Below, in pieces: positions 49,671 through 58,501 of a stretch of 64,000 bases of DNA. The notes under the pieces were generated by a model. The model was not told the DNA's origin, searched no databases, and was given only the letters and a program-made list of their open reading frames with translations. The position numbers and the translations under genes are program-made. The number at the start of each line of letters is the position of its first letter. Position 1 is the stretch's first letter. This stretch comes from Thermoprotei archaeon (GTDB lineage: Archaea; Thermoproteota; Thermoprotei; Thermofilales; B15-G2), in the NCBI GenBank assembly GCA_003649445.1, contig QMRV01000005.1, positions 6,109-70,108 on the forward strand. Direction: 5' to 3'.

Positions 49671-49811
49671 CTATTAAATTATTTCCGTACAGAAGTGTTG
49701 AAAGATACATAAGATACATTTGCTGCGGTCTTAGAGAAAGTCTTTCAGAAGATTTTTTAGTGTGTAAAGTATATGTATTGCTTTAATCTAATTTATACTG
49801 GGTGGTTTTAA

Positions 49812-50126
49812 GTGAGTAGTCAGAGAGTAGTTAAGAGGGCTTCTGATTTTGTTGAGCGGACAGCTACTTCAGCTGTAGTGTCTTTTCCGGAGGATGGGTC
49901 AGTGTTTGTTATAGATTTTCTGAAGCCTAATATTGATATTGTAGTAGATGAGCGGGGGAAGATTGTTAATGTTCGAGGAGAACTCGAGATAACTGCGAGA
50001 ATAGTTCTTCCTCCTATGGTATGTAAAAGGCTACTTAATGCGTTAAAGAATTCTATCGAAAAATATGAATCTGCGTTTGGAGAAATACATGTTAAGAGAC
50101 CTGGAGGAGAGAAGAGTCGTAGTTAA
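49812..50126 (+). CDS. DUF3467-like protein
   Basis: The 104-residue product has paired beta strands (SVFVIDFLKPNIDIVVDERG) followed by ARIVLPPMVCKRLLNALKNS and IEKYESAFGEI. This matches the DUF3467 ending in which a helix follows VLPP-x-x-KRLL. The function of the family is unknown. GGTGG lies six bases before the GTG start. It is co-transcribed with the HEPN protein 9 bp downstream. Confidence 0.65.
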   Translation: MSSQRVVKRASDFVERTATSAVVSFPEDGSVFVIDFLKPNIDIVVDERGKIVNVRGELEITARIVLPPMVCKRLLNALKNSIEKYESAFGEIHVKRPGGEKSRS

Positions 50127-50135
50127 GTCTGCTTA

Positions 50136-50975
50136 GTGGTGAATATGAGCAGGGTTAAAGCAGAAAATATTCCTCGTGTATATTCTTTCGAATCAGAGGC
50201 TCTCTCAGCATTATATACGAGTGTAGCTACGGGGGAAAAGGTAGAGTGTAGTGTAGAGGCTTTTGTGTTGAAAGGGATAGTCTCATTTCTTGTACGTGAC
50301 CAGCTAGTAAGTAGAAGCAGACACTGGTTTATTTTCGGTGAGCCTTCAGCTAAGATTCCGAGGCTTGTTTCTGAAGTAAGAGAAGTTTCAGAATCCTTCA
50401 AGTCAGTAACTACAGAGGCTATTGAAGTCGCGGCTTTAATGGAGAGTATTGAGCGTGAGTGGCCTGAAGTGGCTAGAATTGTGTATAAGCTTAAATCAGG
50501 TAAGGTTCTCGACGAACGTGATGAAATGTGGGTAAAGGAACTCGCTGAAGCGACTGGGTGGAGTAGAGAAGATGTTATTGAAGACTTAGCTGAAATCGAC
50601 TCTGATCCCTCTGAGAGAGCAGAGAAATACAGAAAGCTTTATAGGAAATATTTTCGTGAAGCAGTAGAGTTTAAAGAGAAGGGTGACGACCGACAGGCTT
50701 CTGAGAAACTCTGGGGAGCTATAGTGGCGTTAATCAAGTTCTATGCGGCTAAAAAGAATGTTCCTATTGTACACTGGAGTCGCGGTAAGCTAGAACACTT
50801 TATTACAAATAGTATTAAGCCTCAGCACCGAAAACTTTTCAGAGACCTACTCGATAAAGGGCAGACTCTTCACGAACACTTCTATGAAGGACACCTCGAT
50901 AAAACCACATTTGAAGAAAGATGGAACGAGCTAATAGAACTACTTAAAAAATCCATAGATATCGTGAAACTATAG
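50136..50975 (+). CDS. PaREP1-type HEPN protein with an RX4H motif
   Basis: The last 110 residues of this 279-residue protein match archaeal PaREP1/HEPN domains (FREAVEFKEKGDDRQASEKLWGAIVALIKFYA). HWSRGKLEH carries an R-x4-H pair (R216, H221), the catalytic signature of HEPN ribonucleases. The N-terminal 165 residues are helical and unrecognised. The start may be this GTG or ATG 50145. The upstream gene is DUF3467-like. HEPN proteins often act as toxins or defence RNases, so a TA or defence role is plausible but unproved. Confidence 0.72.
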   Translation: MVNMSRVKAENIPRVYSFESEALSALYTSVATGEKVECSVEAFVLKGIVSFLVRDQLVSRSRHWFIFGEPSAKIPRLVSEVREVSESFKSVTTEAIEVAALMESIEREWPEVARIVYKLKSGKVLDERDEMWVKELAEATGWSREDVIEDLAEIDSDPSERAEKYRKLYRKYFREAVEFKEKGDDRQASEKLWGAIVALIKFYAAKKNVPIVHWSRGKLEHFITNSIKPQHRKLFRDLLDKGQTLHEHFYEGHLDKTTFEERWNELIELLKKSIDIVKL

Positions 50976-51334
50976 ATAGTTCTATTTAAAGACACTAATA
51001 GAGGTATTTTAGCTCAGAGAATATAATATTGCTAAAACGAGATACTGTATTTTAACGAAAATTACCTTGAACTCTACTGGGAAAATAAATGTAATAAGTA
51101 GGTTTTAGTTACCATAATACCTGTATCTAAATTAGTACTCTTTAATCTCTTTAAGAAGAAGATAAGTATTTATTAACATTGTTAATATTTATACTGGTGG
51201 ATAGTGCCGAATATTTAAGGTAATTTACTTAATTATACAGCTACTTATTTTAATTTGAATAAAATATTATTGCTTTCTTTTGCTATTAAAATTAACAAGC
51301 AAAAATTTAAAATAAATTCATTACCTCTACTAAC
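50976..51334. other. 359-bp AT-rich gap, no gene seen
   Basis: No coding frame, RNA island or clear repeat is visible. The last 60 bases are poor in GC and probably contain the promoter of the ABC exporter or of the short upstream frame. Confidence 0.4.
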
Positions 51335-51400
51335 ATGAAAATGAGAAGAGAAACAGTACTTAAAATATATAGCAAGAAGGGATTAATATGGTTAATATAG
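51335..51400 (+). CDS. Possible 21-residue peptide overlapping the ABC exporter start
   Basis: ATG 51335 opens a 21-codon frame encoding a basic, C-terminally hydrophobic peptide (KMRRETVLKIYSKKGLIWL core). Its TAG at 51398-51400 overlaps the exporter start at 51388 by 13 bp. It could be an exported peptide, a translational-coupling leader, or chance; there is no ribosome-site evidence beyond position. Confidence 0.25.
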   Translation: MKMRRETVLKIYSKKGLIWLI

Positions 51401-53069
51401 TTTTTAGAGATGCTTTTAGGGCTTTAAGATTTATTTGGCGCAAAGCTTTGCTAATAGTATTGCTATGGCTTTTATTAATGATAATAAACTACTATTATGT
51501 GCATATAAAAGCTGATTTTATAGATGTTTTATCTGATATAGGTTTGAGGGGCTATTTAGATACTATAGAAATAGTTAATATGATAGTGCTGCTTTTTATT
51601 TTAAGTATTGTATGCGATGTAATTAATTTTGTAAGTGAATATCTTTTGCAGTCAATAGGTCCTCAAGTTTACCGAATTCTTGCCTCGATGTTCGCTGAGA
51701 AACTAATTAGAATAAGACCGTATAGGTTGCTGAGTTCGGGAGATGTTATAGCAAGATTTGTGTCGGATTTAGAGCCTCTTTCTGAAATTCTTGGGGGACT
51801 CGTTATTGCTATAATTATTCAAGTACTTAGAGCAGCTATAGGCACTTATATTCTATATTCATTAAGTCCTCACCTTACTTTAATTACTTTAATAACGCTG
51901 CCTATATATCTTGTAGTATTTAAGTTAGGGTCTAAGAAAGTTTCAAGTGCTTCTGAGAAAGAAAGAGTAGCTATGTCTAATTTAGTAGAATCAGTTAAAA
52001 TGATTACTGATGGAATAAGTTTCATTAAAAGAACTTCTTCTGAAAAATACTTCAAGAAAATATTTGCGGAGAGTCTTTGCTCAAGAATAAATAGATTTTT
52101 AAAGCTTATTTTTATTAAAGAACTACTGCATAGGTCTTTTTATTCTTTAGAAAAGTATCTTTCACTAATGCTTTTGACTATAGGAGGTTATTTTGTCTAC
52201 TTAGGATATACTACTATAGGAAGTGTTATTGCATTTATAGGTGCTGTATATAATGTATACGAGCCAACGTACAATTTATCTCAACTCTTAACAAGTGTCT
52301 CTCTCTACGAACCCTACCTTACTAGATTTTATGAGGTACTAAGTATTGAGGAAGAAGAAGATATTGGAAGAGAATTAAGTAAAATAAAGTCTATAGAGTT
52401 AAAGAATGTTTACTTTAGAGTTCTAAAGGGAGTTAGTCTTGAAATAAAAGAGGGAGAGAGTATAGGGATAATTGGTCCTACGGCCTCGGTAAAACAACGC
52501 TGCTTCTTCTACTTTTAAGACTATATGAGCCAGAGAAAGGAAAAGTTCTTATTAATGGAGTCGATTACAAGGAGTATAAAGTTTCGTCTCTTAGACGCAG
52601 AATATATTACTTGCCTCCAGAAGATTTCTTTTTCAAAGGACCACTTATAGATAATTTAACTTTAGGCAAGCATATAGATCACAGAAAGATACGTAGAGTT
52701 CTGGAAATATCTAAAGCTGACTTCGTTCACGATATTAGTGGAGAGCTTGATCCAGAGAAATTGTCTACTGGTGAAAAACAGAGACTAGCTCTCGCTAGAG
52801 CACTTCTTTTTGAGCCAGATGTCCTTATTTTGGATGAAGCATTAGATGCAGTAGATTCAATAACAGAAGAAGCCATATTAAAAGAACTAAAAAATATTTT
52901 TAGAGAAAAAATACTTATAATAGTTTCACATAGATCTTCTGCCCTCAAACACGTAGATAAAATATATGTAATCGAAGACGGTAAAATAATAGACAAGGGA
53001 TCACATAAAGATCTTTTAAAGAAATGCAAACTATATAAAAATATTTTACTAAAGCAGAATGTCAATTAG
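51388..53069 (+). pseudogene. Type I ABC exporter (fused TM-ATPase) frameshifted inside Walker A
   Basis: About 560 residues are encoded across two frames. Residues 1-310 hold six TM helices of an ABCB/MsbA-like exporter (helices near 18, 63, 130, 155, 240 and 265). The ATPase reads GPT then breaks near 52487: ACGGCC where ACGGGCC would give GPTGLGKTT. The second frame continues LLLLLLRLYEPEKG, PEDFFFKGPLIDNL, LSTGEKQRLALARALLFEP (signature) and VLILDEALDAVD (Walker B, with Ala replacing the usual Pro). With one G restored all motifs are normal. The substrate is unknown; a short upstream frame encodes a basic peptide. Confidence 0.82.
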
Positions 53070-53450
53070 TTCTATTTCCTAAATAATTTTAAAATTAATA
53101 AAGATTATTCATAAATAATGTACTTAGCATAGAATATTAATTCAATTAAATGTTTGAACCATGTTATTTAATTAATGGTTGTTACATTATTTTGTATTTG
53201 TTCGTCTATCCTACGGTAGATTAGTCGCTTTTTAGCAAAAATAGAGTAAAATCAAGTCTATCTATGGCTTAGTTTGAAAAATGTAAATATTTTACATAAA
53301 TTTTTGCGAGATATTTATGTCTATGAAATATAGCATGGTTCGGAGATTGTAATTGTATTCGAGTAAAACTCTTCGATGGAATACACTTAAATTACATTTT
53401 AGGAGCCTATATGACAAAAAACTAAAACTCACTAAAACATAGGATTTTTA
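53070..53450. other. Long AT-rich gap without recognisable genes
   Basis: Stops occur in all frames and no homology is recognised. A TATA-like TTTTTATATATC lies at about 53446-53457, upstream of the GC-rich hairpin RNA candidate. The 150 bp between that RNA and the UroD-like gene also look non-coding. Confidence 0.4.
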
Positions 53451-53479
53451 TATATCTAACGTTCAATTACACACGAATC

Positions 53480-53533
53480 TTTCGGGTAGGGGGAGAGGAG
53501 AGGACTTCTCCTGTTCTTCCCGCAATTTTTTCT
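53480..53533 (+). ncRNA. Hairpin RNA candidate with its own TATA box and T-run end
   Basis: A GC-rich island reads CGGGTAGGGGGAGAGGAGAG, then ACTT, then CTCCTGTTCTTCCCG. AGGAG pairs with CTCCT around a 7-nt loop, with outer GGGG-A-G/UUCUUCCC and CGGG/CCCG pairing. It is followed by AATTTTTTC. The TATA element about 25 bp upstream and the T run bracket it like a small independent transcript. It could instead be a 5' leader of the UroD-like gene. Confidence 0.4.
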
Positions 53534-53679
53534 TTAGTTAATTTTACTCTAACTGAAAGAACCGTAGGACTAAGTATTGGTTGCCTAAAGTTAGTTAAGT
53601 CTCTGAGTCTTTATTTTCCGGTAGCGAGAAAGATTTCGTAAAAGTAAAGCCTAATAAGTTTTCTCTGCAGTAAAGTTAC

Positions 53680-54849
53680 ATGAACTCTAAAGCTAGGCTT
53701 GTTGAAGCTATTTTATGTGAATCACCTGATCGAGTACCCGTAGCGCTGAGGCCTGGTAGGTTTATTGAGTGGCTTTATGGGAGAGGTGATTGGAGGGGGC
53801 AGCTTAAAGCTACTGAAGACTTCAACTGCGATGGCTTTATTTATGTTGAAATATGGCCTCCTGATCCTCTGCTGTGGTCTGATGCTCCCTTTCCTAAGCA
53901 AGTTAGAGTTAAGAGGAAAATTGTTACTGAAAACGGTAAACGTTATCTTGTGAGAGAAGTTGAGACTCCTAAAGGCTCGTTGAGAGAAGTTAGGAGAATA
54001 GTAGATGAATATCTTTTGGTTAAATTAAGGTCTATGGATATTGTTTCTGATAAATGGTATTCTGAAGAATACCCCCTTATAAAAGAGTATTTTGTTAAAG
54101 ATTATAGTGATTTAGATGCTTTAGAATACTTACTCAATCCTTTCACGGGATCTATGCTTAAAGAACTTAAGGACGCTGTAATGGCTACAGGATCTAAAGG
54201 AATAGTTCACGCTTCATTTCCTTCTCCCGTGAATGAAGCAGTACACGCCTATGGTCTAAAAAATCTGCTTGTAGCCTGCTATCGTGAACCAGGTTTCGTT
54301 AGAGAACTTCTTGAAATATTCCAGAGCTATCTCATCGATTTAATTCAGCTAGTGTTGAGTGAGACGGCTGTCGACGCAATTCATGTTTCTTGGTGCTATA
54401 CTTCGCTTAGCTCGGGTTGGAGCCCGAGGCTTTGGGAAAAATATATTGAGCCTCTGGTTAAGGAGCAAGTAGAAGTAACTCATATATACGGAGGATTTTA
54501 TCACTACTATGATGACGGAGAGTGTATGAGGCTTCTGCCTCTTCTCAAAGACTCTGAAATAGATATTCTTTCTACTCTGCCTCCACCTCCGCTTGGAGAC
54601 GCGGATATAGCTGAAGCAAAGAAAATAGTTGGCGACAAAATATGTCTTGTAGGAAATCTTGACATACAGCTTCTCAGATACGGCAAGCCCGGTGAAGTAC
54701 TCGAAGCTGCCCGCAGAATTGTTCACGAGACTGCTCCATATCTTGGCTTTATACTGGGGCCTAGCGACGGATTACATGCACATACTCCTCTGGAAAACGT
54801 TAAGGCTTACGTAAAAGCGGCTGAGAAATATCCTATAGCGGATCATTAA
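53680..54849 (+). CDS. Uroporphyrinogen decarboxylase-like (methyltransferase-branch) protein
   Basis: The 389-residue UroD-fold protein begins NSKARLVEAILCESPDRVPV and keeps VGNLDIQLLRYGKPGEVLEA and FILGPSDGLHAHTPLENVKA, the usual C-terminal barrel motifs. HemE-specific arginine motifs are not evident. Relatives are corrinoid-linked methyltransferases, often for methylated amines, alcohols or lignin-derived methoxy groups. Only modestly similar to the 36.4-kb member, so it is not a recent duplicate. Confidence 0.82.
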   Translation: MNSKARLVEAILCESPDRVPVALRPGRFIEWLYGRGDWRGQLKATEDFNCDGFIYVEIWPPDPLLWSDAPFPKQVRVKRKIVTENGKRYLVREVETPKGSLREVRRIVDEYLLVKLRSMDIVSDKWYSEEYPLIKEYFVKDYSDLDALEYLLNPFTGSMLKELKDAVMATGSKGIVHASFPSPVNEAVHAYGLKNLLVACYREPGFVRELLEIFQSYLIDLIQLVLSETAVDAIHVSWCYTSLSSGWSPRLWEKYIEPLVKEQVEVTHIYGGFYHYYDDGECMRLLPLLKDSEIDILSTLPPPPLGDADIAEAKKIVGDKICLVGNLDIQLLRYGKPGEVLEAARRIVHETAPYLGFILGPSDGLHAHTPLENVKAYVKAAEKYPIADH

Positions 54850-54883
54850 GCTAAAATCTAAGTTCAGTTTTACTATAAGTAGG

Positions 54884-54936
54884 GATGATCGAGTAAGTCC
54901 CTCCTGAACTAGTGATGAGCGACCATCCGGTGACCG
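54884..54936 (+). ncRNA. Possible second C/D-like sRNA, opposite strand to its neighbour
   Basis: The plus strand has D' CTGA, a 5-nt spacer and C' TGATGA in ideal internal geometry, with about 13- and 12-nt guide-length flanks. The terminal boxes are degenerate (ATGATCG and GTGA). It lies next to the well-formed minus-strand sRNA. It may be a decayed or atypical guide RNA. Confidence 0.3.
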
Positions 54937-54942
54937 TTAAAA

Positions 54943-54992
54943 TCAGCAGCTCGTGCCTGTCTTCATTATTCAGGTTAGAGGAGGCTCATCAC
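54943..54992 (-). ncRNA. C/D box sRNA guiding 16S rRNA methylation
   Basis: The minus strand carries C box GTGATGA (54992-54986), a 12-nt guide, D' CTGA (54973-54970), C' TAATGAA (54968-54962), a 15-nt guide and D box CTGA (54946-54943). The D guide contains GGCACGAGCTG, complementary to CAGCUCGUGCC, a near-universal 16S rRNA segment (E. coli region about 1060-1075). By the box-plus-five rule the U of CAGCU should be 2'-O-methylated. The D' target is unassigned. Confidence 0.85.
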
Positions 54993-55024
54993 TAATACTT
55001 CTTTATTCTTAATCAAAAATAAGG

Positions 55025-55753
55025 CTAACTCTCTCCACAGATAGTGCAGTCCTTTCTTCTATAAACTTCTGCTACAGTAAAGGTATTTGTATAGCCGTTA
55101 AAGAGAAGCATTTTATTTTTCAGTACTTCGCCGAAACCAGTTATTATCTTGAGTGCTTCCTGTACTTCAAGTGCTGCAATTAAGCCAACTGTCGTCGCTA
55201 CTATAGGAGGTCTTTCTTCTTCTCTAATTCTTGGAGGCAAAATACATTGAAGGCAAGGAGTTTCACGCGGAATAACTACAAGAAGCTGTCCACTTAAACC
55301 CTTAACTCCAGCGTGAACAAAAGGCTTGTTCTCCTTTACGCAGACTTTATTGACAATAAGTCTTGTTTTCCAATTATCTAGTCCATCTACAATTACGTCG
55401 GCTTTCTTTACTACTTCTCGGGCATTCTCTTCATTTACCTCAGCTACTACAGGCTCCACTTCTACTTCAGGATAAAATTCTTTGATTTTTTCAGCAGCTT
55501 TCTCGACCTTAATTTCTCCTATGTCTCGAGTCCAGTAGAGAATCTGCCTATTTAAATTACTTAACTCTACTTTCTCTTTGTCGACTAAAGTAAGCCTGCC
55601 TACACCTGCTGCAGCTAAATAGAGCGCCGCAAATGAGCCTAATCCACCTACACCTATTACCGCTACCGTAGACTTCTTCAACTTAACTTGAGCCTCTTCC
55701 CCGAAGAGAGCTATTTGCCTAGAAAATCTCTCTTTTTCATTTGCAGACAACAT
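55025..55753 (-). CDS. MoeB/ThiF/HesA-family E1-like adenylyltransferase
   Basis: This 242-residue enzyme adenylates the C-terminus of a ubiquitin-like sulfur carrier (MoaD, ThiS or an archaeal SAMP/Urm1). It has the ATP-binding GVGGLGS loop near 34-40, NLNRQILYWTRDIGE, DGLDNWKTR, and two zinc CxxC pairs (CLQC near 184, CTIC at the end). The catalytic cysteine region (TVGLIAALE) lacks the usual Cys at the crossover loop, as in some MoeB-type members. ThiI nearby suggests a local sulfur-transfer theme. Confidence 0.88.
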   Translation of the reverse strand: MLSANEKERFSRQIALFGEEAQVKLKKSTVAVIGVGGLGSFAALYLAAAGVGRLTLVDKEKVELSNLNRQILYWTRDIGEIKVEKAAEKIKEFYPEVEVEPVVAEVNEENAREVVKKADVIVDGLDNWKTRLIVNKVCVKENKPFVHAGVKGLSGQLLVVIPRETPCLQCILPPRIREEERPPIVATTVGLIAALEVQEALKIITGFGEVLKNKMLLFNGYTNTFTVAEVYRRKDCTICGES

Positions 55754-55814
55754 ACACTATGTTTCTACATTATCAACTAAATATAGTTTAAGAGCGATGC
55801 GGATACCTGCTAGC

Positions 55815-55874
55815 AGTACTTAAGGAGTACAATTAAGTACATAAGTACTACAAGTACTAAAGGTATATAAGTAC
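55815..55874. promoter_or_regulatory. Phased AGTAC operator array with TATA box
   Basis: Six AGTAC copies start at 55815, 55826, 55836, 55844, 55853 and 55870, mostly one helical turn apart. They surround TATATAA (55864-55870), which is 25-31 bp before the antitoxin ATG at 55895. The array could bind the antitoxin cooperatively (inference). Confidence 0.5.
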
Positions 55875-55894
55875 GAGTGTATAATAATTGGCAT

Positions 55895-56125
55895 ATGAGT
55901 GAAGTAATAAAGGCGGAGATCAATAGGGCACTGGCGCTTAGATTTAGGAAAAAGGCTATGGAAATTTACGGTTATAGAAAGGGGGCTCTTAAGCTAGCGC
56001 TAGAAGATATTATTAGCAGATTTGTATATGAGGGAGAAGCAAACTGGGGAGAGCTTCAAGGTAAGCTCAAAATTAAAAAGACTTCTGTAGAGCTTCAGCA
56101 CGAAGCTTGGAGAAAAGTTGATTAA
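55895..56125 (+). CDS. vapB: VapB-type antitoxin
   Basis: From ATG 55895 the product is 76 residues: a helical DNA-binding half (INRALALRFRKKAMEIYGYR) and a tail (KTSVELQHEAWRKVD). I choose this ATG over GTG 55877 because the TATA box then sits at the leaderless distance. It lies 2 bp before the toxin, so the pair is one operon. Confidence 0.75.
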   Translation: MSEVIKAEINRALALRFRKKAMEIYGYRKGALKLALEDIISRFVYEGEANWGELQGKLKIKKTSVELQHEAWRKVD

Positions 56126-56127
56126 CT

Positions 56128-56523
56128 ATGTTACTGGTAGACACTTGTATATTCCTCGAATTACTTTTAAATCAAAGTAGAGCTCAGGAGTGCAGAGAAT
56201 TTCTTGATAAAATTGCTAGAGGAGAGTTAGAAGCTATAGTTACTACATTCACTATTCATGCAATTGAAGCTATTATTAAAGAAGCTGATACAATTTTAAG
56301 TTTTTTAAGAAACATATTGGCGTCAAAAGGATTATATGTGTATGTTACAACTATTTCAGATGAAATTGCAGCAGCTATATTAATGAGCAAAATAAAAAGA
56401 GATTTCGATGACACATTACATTATTATGTTGCAAAAAAGCTTGGAGTCGAGGCAATAGTAAGTTTTGATAAACATTTTGGTGGATTAGATATTCTCAGAA
56501 AAGAGCCCCAAGATTATCTTTAA
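56128..56523 (+). CDS. vapC: VapC-type PIN toxin
   Basis: This 131-residue PIN domain is intact, with LLVDTCIFLEL (D5), FTIHAIEAII (E47), DFDDTLHYYVAKKL (D94, D95) and VSFDKHF (D113). Like other members it is expected to cleave structured RNA. It has no lesion, unlike most toxins in this window. Confidence 0.85.
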   Translation: MLLVDTCIFLELLLNQSRAQECREFLDKIARGELEAIVTTFTIHAIEAIIKEADTILSFLRNILASKGLYVYVTTISDEIAAAILMSKIKRDFDDTLHYYVAKKLGVEAIVSFDKHFGGLDILRKEPQDYL

Positions 56524-56637
56524 TTGAAAGCATTTAAGTGTTTTATTTAACCTGAGCTATACTCTATTTAAAGCTACAATCTGTCTTAATTTTACTGAAT
56601 CAACTGAGACAATTTTTAATATTGTCTGCCTACAAAT

Positions 56638-57843
56638 ATGTCTGTAATGACTATTAGAGCAAATTTGTTGCTTGTAAGGTACGGTGAAATTACCTTAAAG
56701 TCTCCTGAAGTGCGAAGTCGAATGGAAGCAAAACTAGTTAGAAATATTAAACTTCAGCTAAATTTAAAGAAAATCTACGACTATACTATTAGGAGAGAGC
56801 CTGGAAGAATTTTTATTTATACTGATGAAGTAGATGCTTGCCGAGAAGTCTTACGTAAAGTTTTCGGCGTAGTATCTTTTAGTCCTGCCGTCGAAGTCGA
56901 GAAAGACTTGTCTGCCATAAGGGAAGCTGTACTTAAAGCAGCTGAAGTTATTTTAAGCGAAGGCATGAGCTTCAGTATTCGGGCACGGAGATCAGATAAA
57001 GCTTTCGAGTACAGCAGCAAACAGCTAGAAGAAATCCTTGGAGCCGACGTTCTAGAGCATATTAAAGGAGTTAAAGTAAACTTAGATAACCCAGATAAAA
57101 CAATATACGTTGAAGTAAGAGGAGAATCAGCTTACATTTTCTACGAAGTAGTCCCGGGGCCCGGCGGTCTTCCCTATGGGGTAGAAGGAAAAGTAGTAGC
57201 ACTTATTTCAGGGGGCGTCGACAGTACGGTTGCTGCGTGGATGGTAATGAAGAGAGGGTGTAGTTTAGTGCCAGTACACTTTGATATGAGTCCTTTCTAC
57301 GGCGAAGACGCTAAAGAAAGAGCTATTTCCGTCCTCAAGTGGCTTAGAGACTGGGTTTCAGAGAGAAAGTGGAGAGCATATATTGTGCCTCTAGGAGAAG
57401 TCCACGAAAACATAGACATTACGCCTCGCTACCGCTGTCTTTTATGCAAACTGCTAATGCTTAAAGTAGGCGAGAAAATAGCTGAACTAGAAAAAGCTAA
57501 AGCAGTAGTTACTGGAGAAAGCTTAGGGCAAGTAGCCACCCAAACACTAGACAATCTCTACTTTCTAACGACCAAAGTAAATATACCCGTTTTTAGACCA
57601 GTCTTAACTTATGATAAAAACGAGATATTAGACTACGCTAGAAAAATAGGTGTAGCTGAAATATCTGACAGGAAAGTAGAATCATGTACATTAAGCCCTA
57701 AAAAGAAAGGTTATCGCGTAGTAACACATGCATCGGAGAAAACAGTCTACGTCATAGAAAAGGCTCTAAAGGAAAGTACTTACGGATCTCTTGAGAAGAT
57801 TATTGAGTATCTTGTTTCAAAGACAAAAGTACTTAACCTTTAA
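56638..57843 (+). CDS. thiI: ThiI-like tRNA 4-thiouridine synthetase
   Basis: This 401-residue protein has an N-terminal ferredoxin-like and THUMP region (about 8-175, with RYGEITLKSPEVR) and a PP-loop ATPase from 180 with SGGVDST (about 190-196). CRYRCLLCK and SCTLSPKKKG provide the cysteines expected near the active site. It lacks the C-terminal rhodanese domain, as in most archaea, so sulfur must come from another donor. It makes s4U8 in tRNA and may serve thiamin synthesis. Confidence 0.92.
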   Translation: MSVMTIRANLLLVRYGEITLKSPEVRSRMEAKLVRNIKLQLNLKKIYDYTIRREPGRIFIYTDEVDACREVLRKVFGVVSFSPAVEVEKDLSAIREAVLKAAEVILSEGMSFSIRARRSDKAFEYSSKQLEEILGADVLEHIKGVKVNLDNPDKTIYVEVRGESAYIFYEVVPGPGGLPYGVEGKVVALISGGVDSTVAAWMVMKRGCSLVPVHFDMSPFYGEDAKERAISVLKWLRDWVSERKWRAYIVPLGEVHENIDITPRYRCLLCKLLMLKVGEKIAELEKAKAVVTGESLGQVATQTLDNLYFLTTKVNIPVFRPVLTYDKNEILDYARKIGVAEISDRKVESCTLSPKKKGYRVVTHASEKTVYVIEKALKESTYGSLEKIIEYLVSKTKVLNL

Positions 57844-57912
57844 TATTTTTTGACAAGTTCTCGTCAAGTGAATGAAGTAGCTTAGCTATACGCTTAGGAC
57901 TATTATCAACTA

Positions 57913-58458
57913 TTATTCCACTTTTTCACACTCTGTCATAAGTTTCTCTGAAGGTTTTTCAGCATAAATGAATAGTATGAGTGCATTAGGTTTTTCTCCT
58001 CTAATTTTTTCAAAAATTCTGGCTCCTTCAAGTAATTGCTCTATGTCAGTGAACTCCCCTGTTTTAGCTATTTCTACTAATGCAATTAACTTTTTTCCAT
58101 AAATTACAGCATCGACTCTATATGGATCTTGAGGCAGACTTTCTACGCGCAAGTTATACTTACTACAAAATTCTCTTAGATTGTTAATTAAACTCACTTC
58201 AATAAGCTTTCCTTCAACTCTGGCTATATGCCCTCTTAGCCTTAAGTCTTCTTCCAAACGTAGCTTTCTTTCAAGCTCTAAACTCTTTCTCAGCTCAATT
58301 ACAGCTTTCGAGAGTTCTCTCACTGTTTCTGTAAGCTCTATAGTTTCTATAATGAGACCGGATACTATTTCAGATACTTTCTCGTAGTCGCCTGTTCTCA
58401 AAGCATCTGCGATACTTCTTTGAAGATATTTTTCGAGATCTTTTCTTCTTTTTGACAT
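57913..58458 (-). CDS. Coiled-coil plus PD-(D/E)XK-like protein (DUF3782-like)
   Basis: This 181-residue protein has an N-terminal helical and coiled-coil region (about residues 1-85). The C-terminal domain carries D-x8-9-EIAK (YRVDAVIYGKKLIALVEIAK), the signature of PD-(D/E)XK nucleases found in many crenarchaeal DUF3782-type proteins. Such proteins occur in multiple copies per genome and their role is unknown. The stop lies 70 bp after the convergent thiI end. Confidence 0.72.
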   Translation of the reverse strand: MSKRRKDLEKYLQRSIADALRTGDYEKVSEIVSGLIIETIELTETVRELSKAVIELRKSLELERKLRLEEDLRLRGHIARVEGKLIEVSLINNLREFCSKYNLRVESLPQDPYRVDAVIYGKKLIALVEIAKTGEFTDIEQLLEGARIFEKIRGEKPNALILFIYAEKPSEKLMTECEKVE

Positions 58459-58501
58459 ATAGCCACCTTATATTCGAATATCTTGTTATAGTTTTATTAA
58501 C

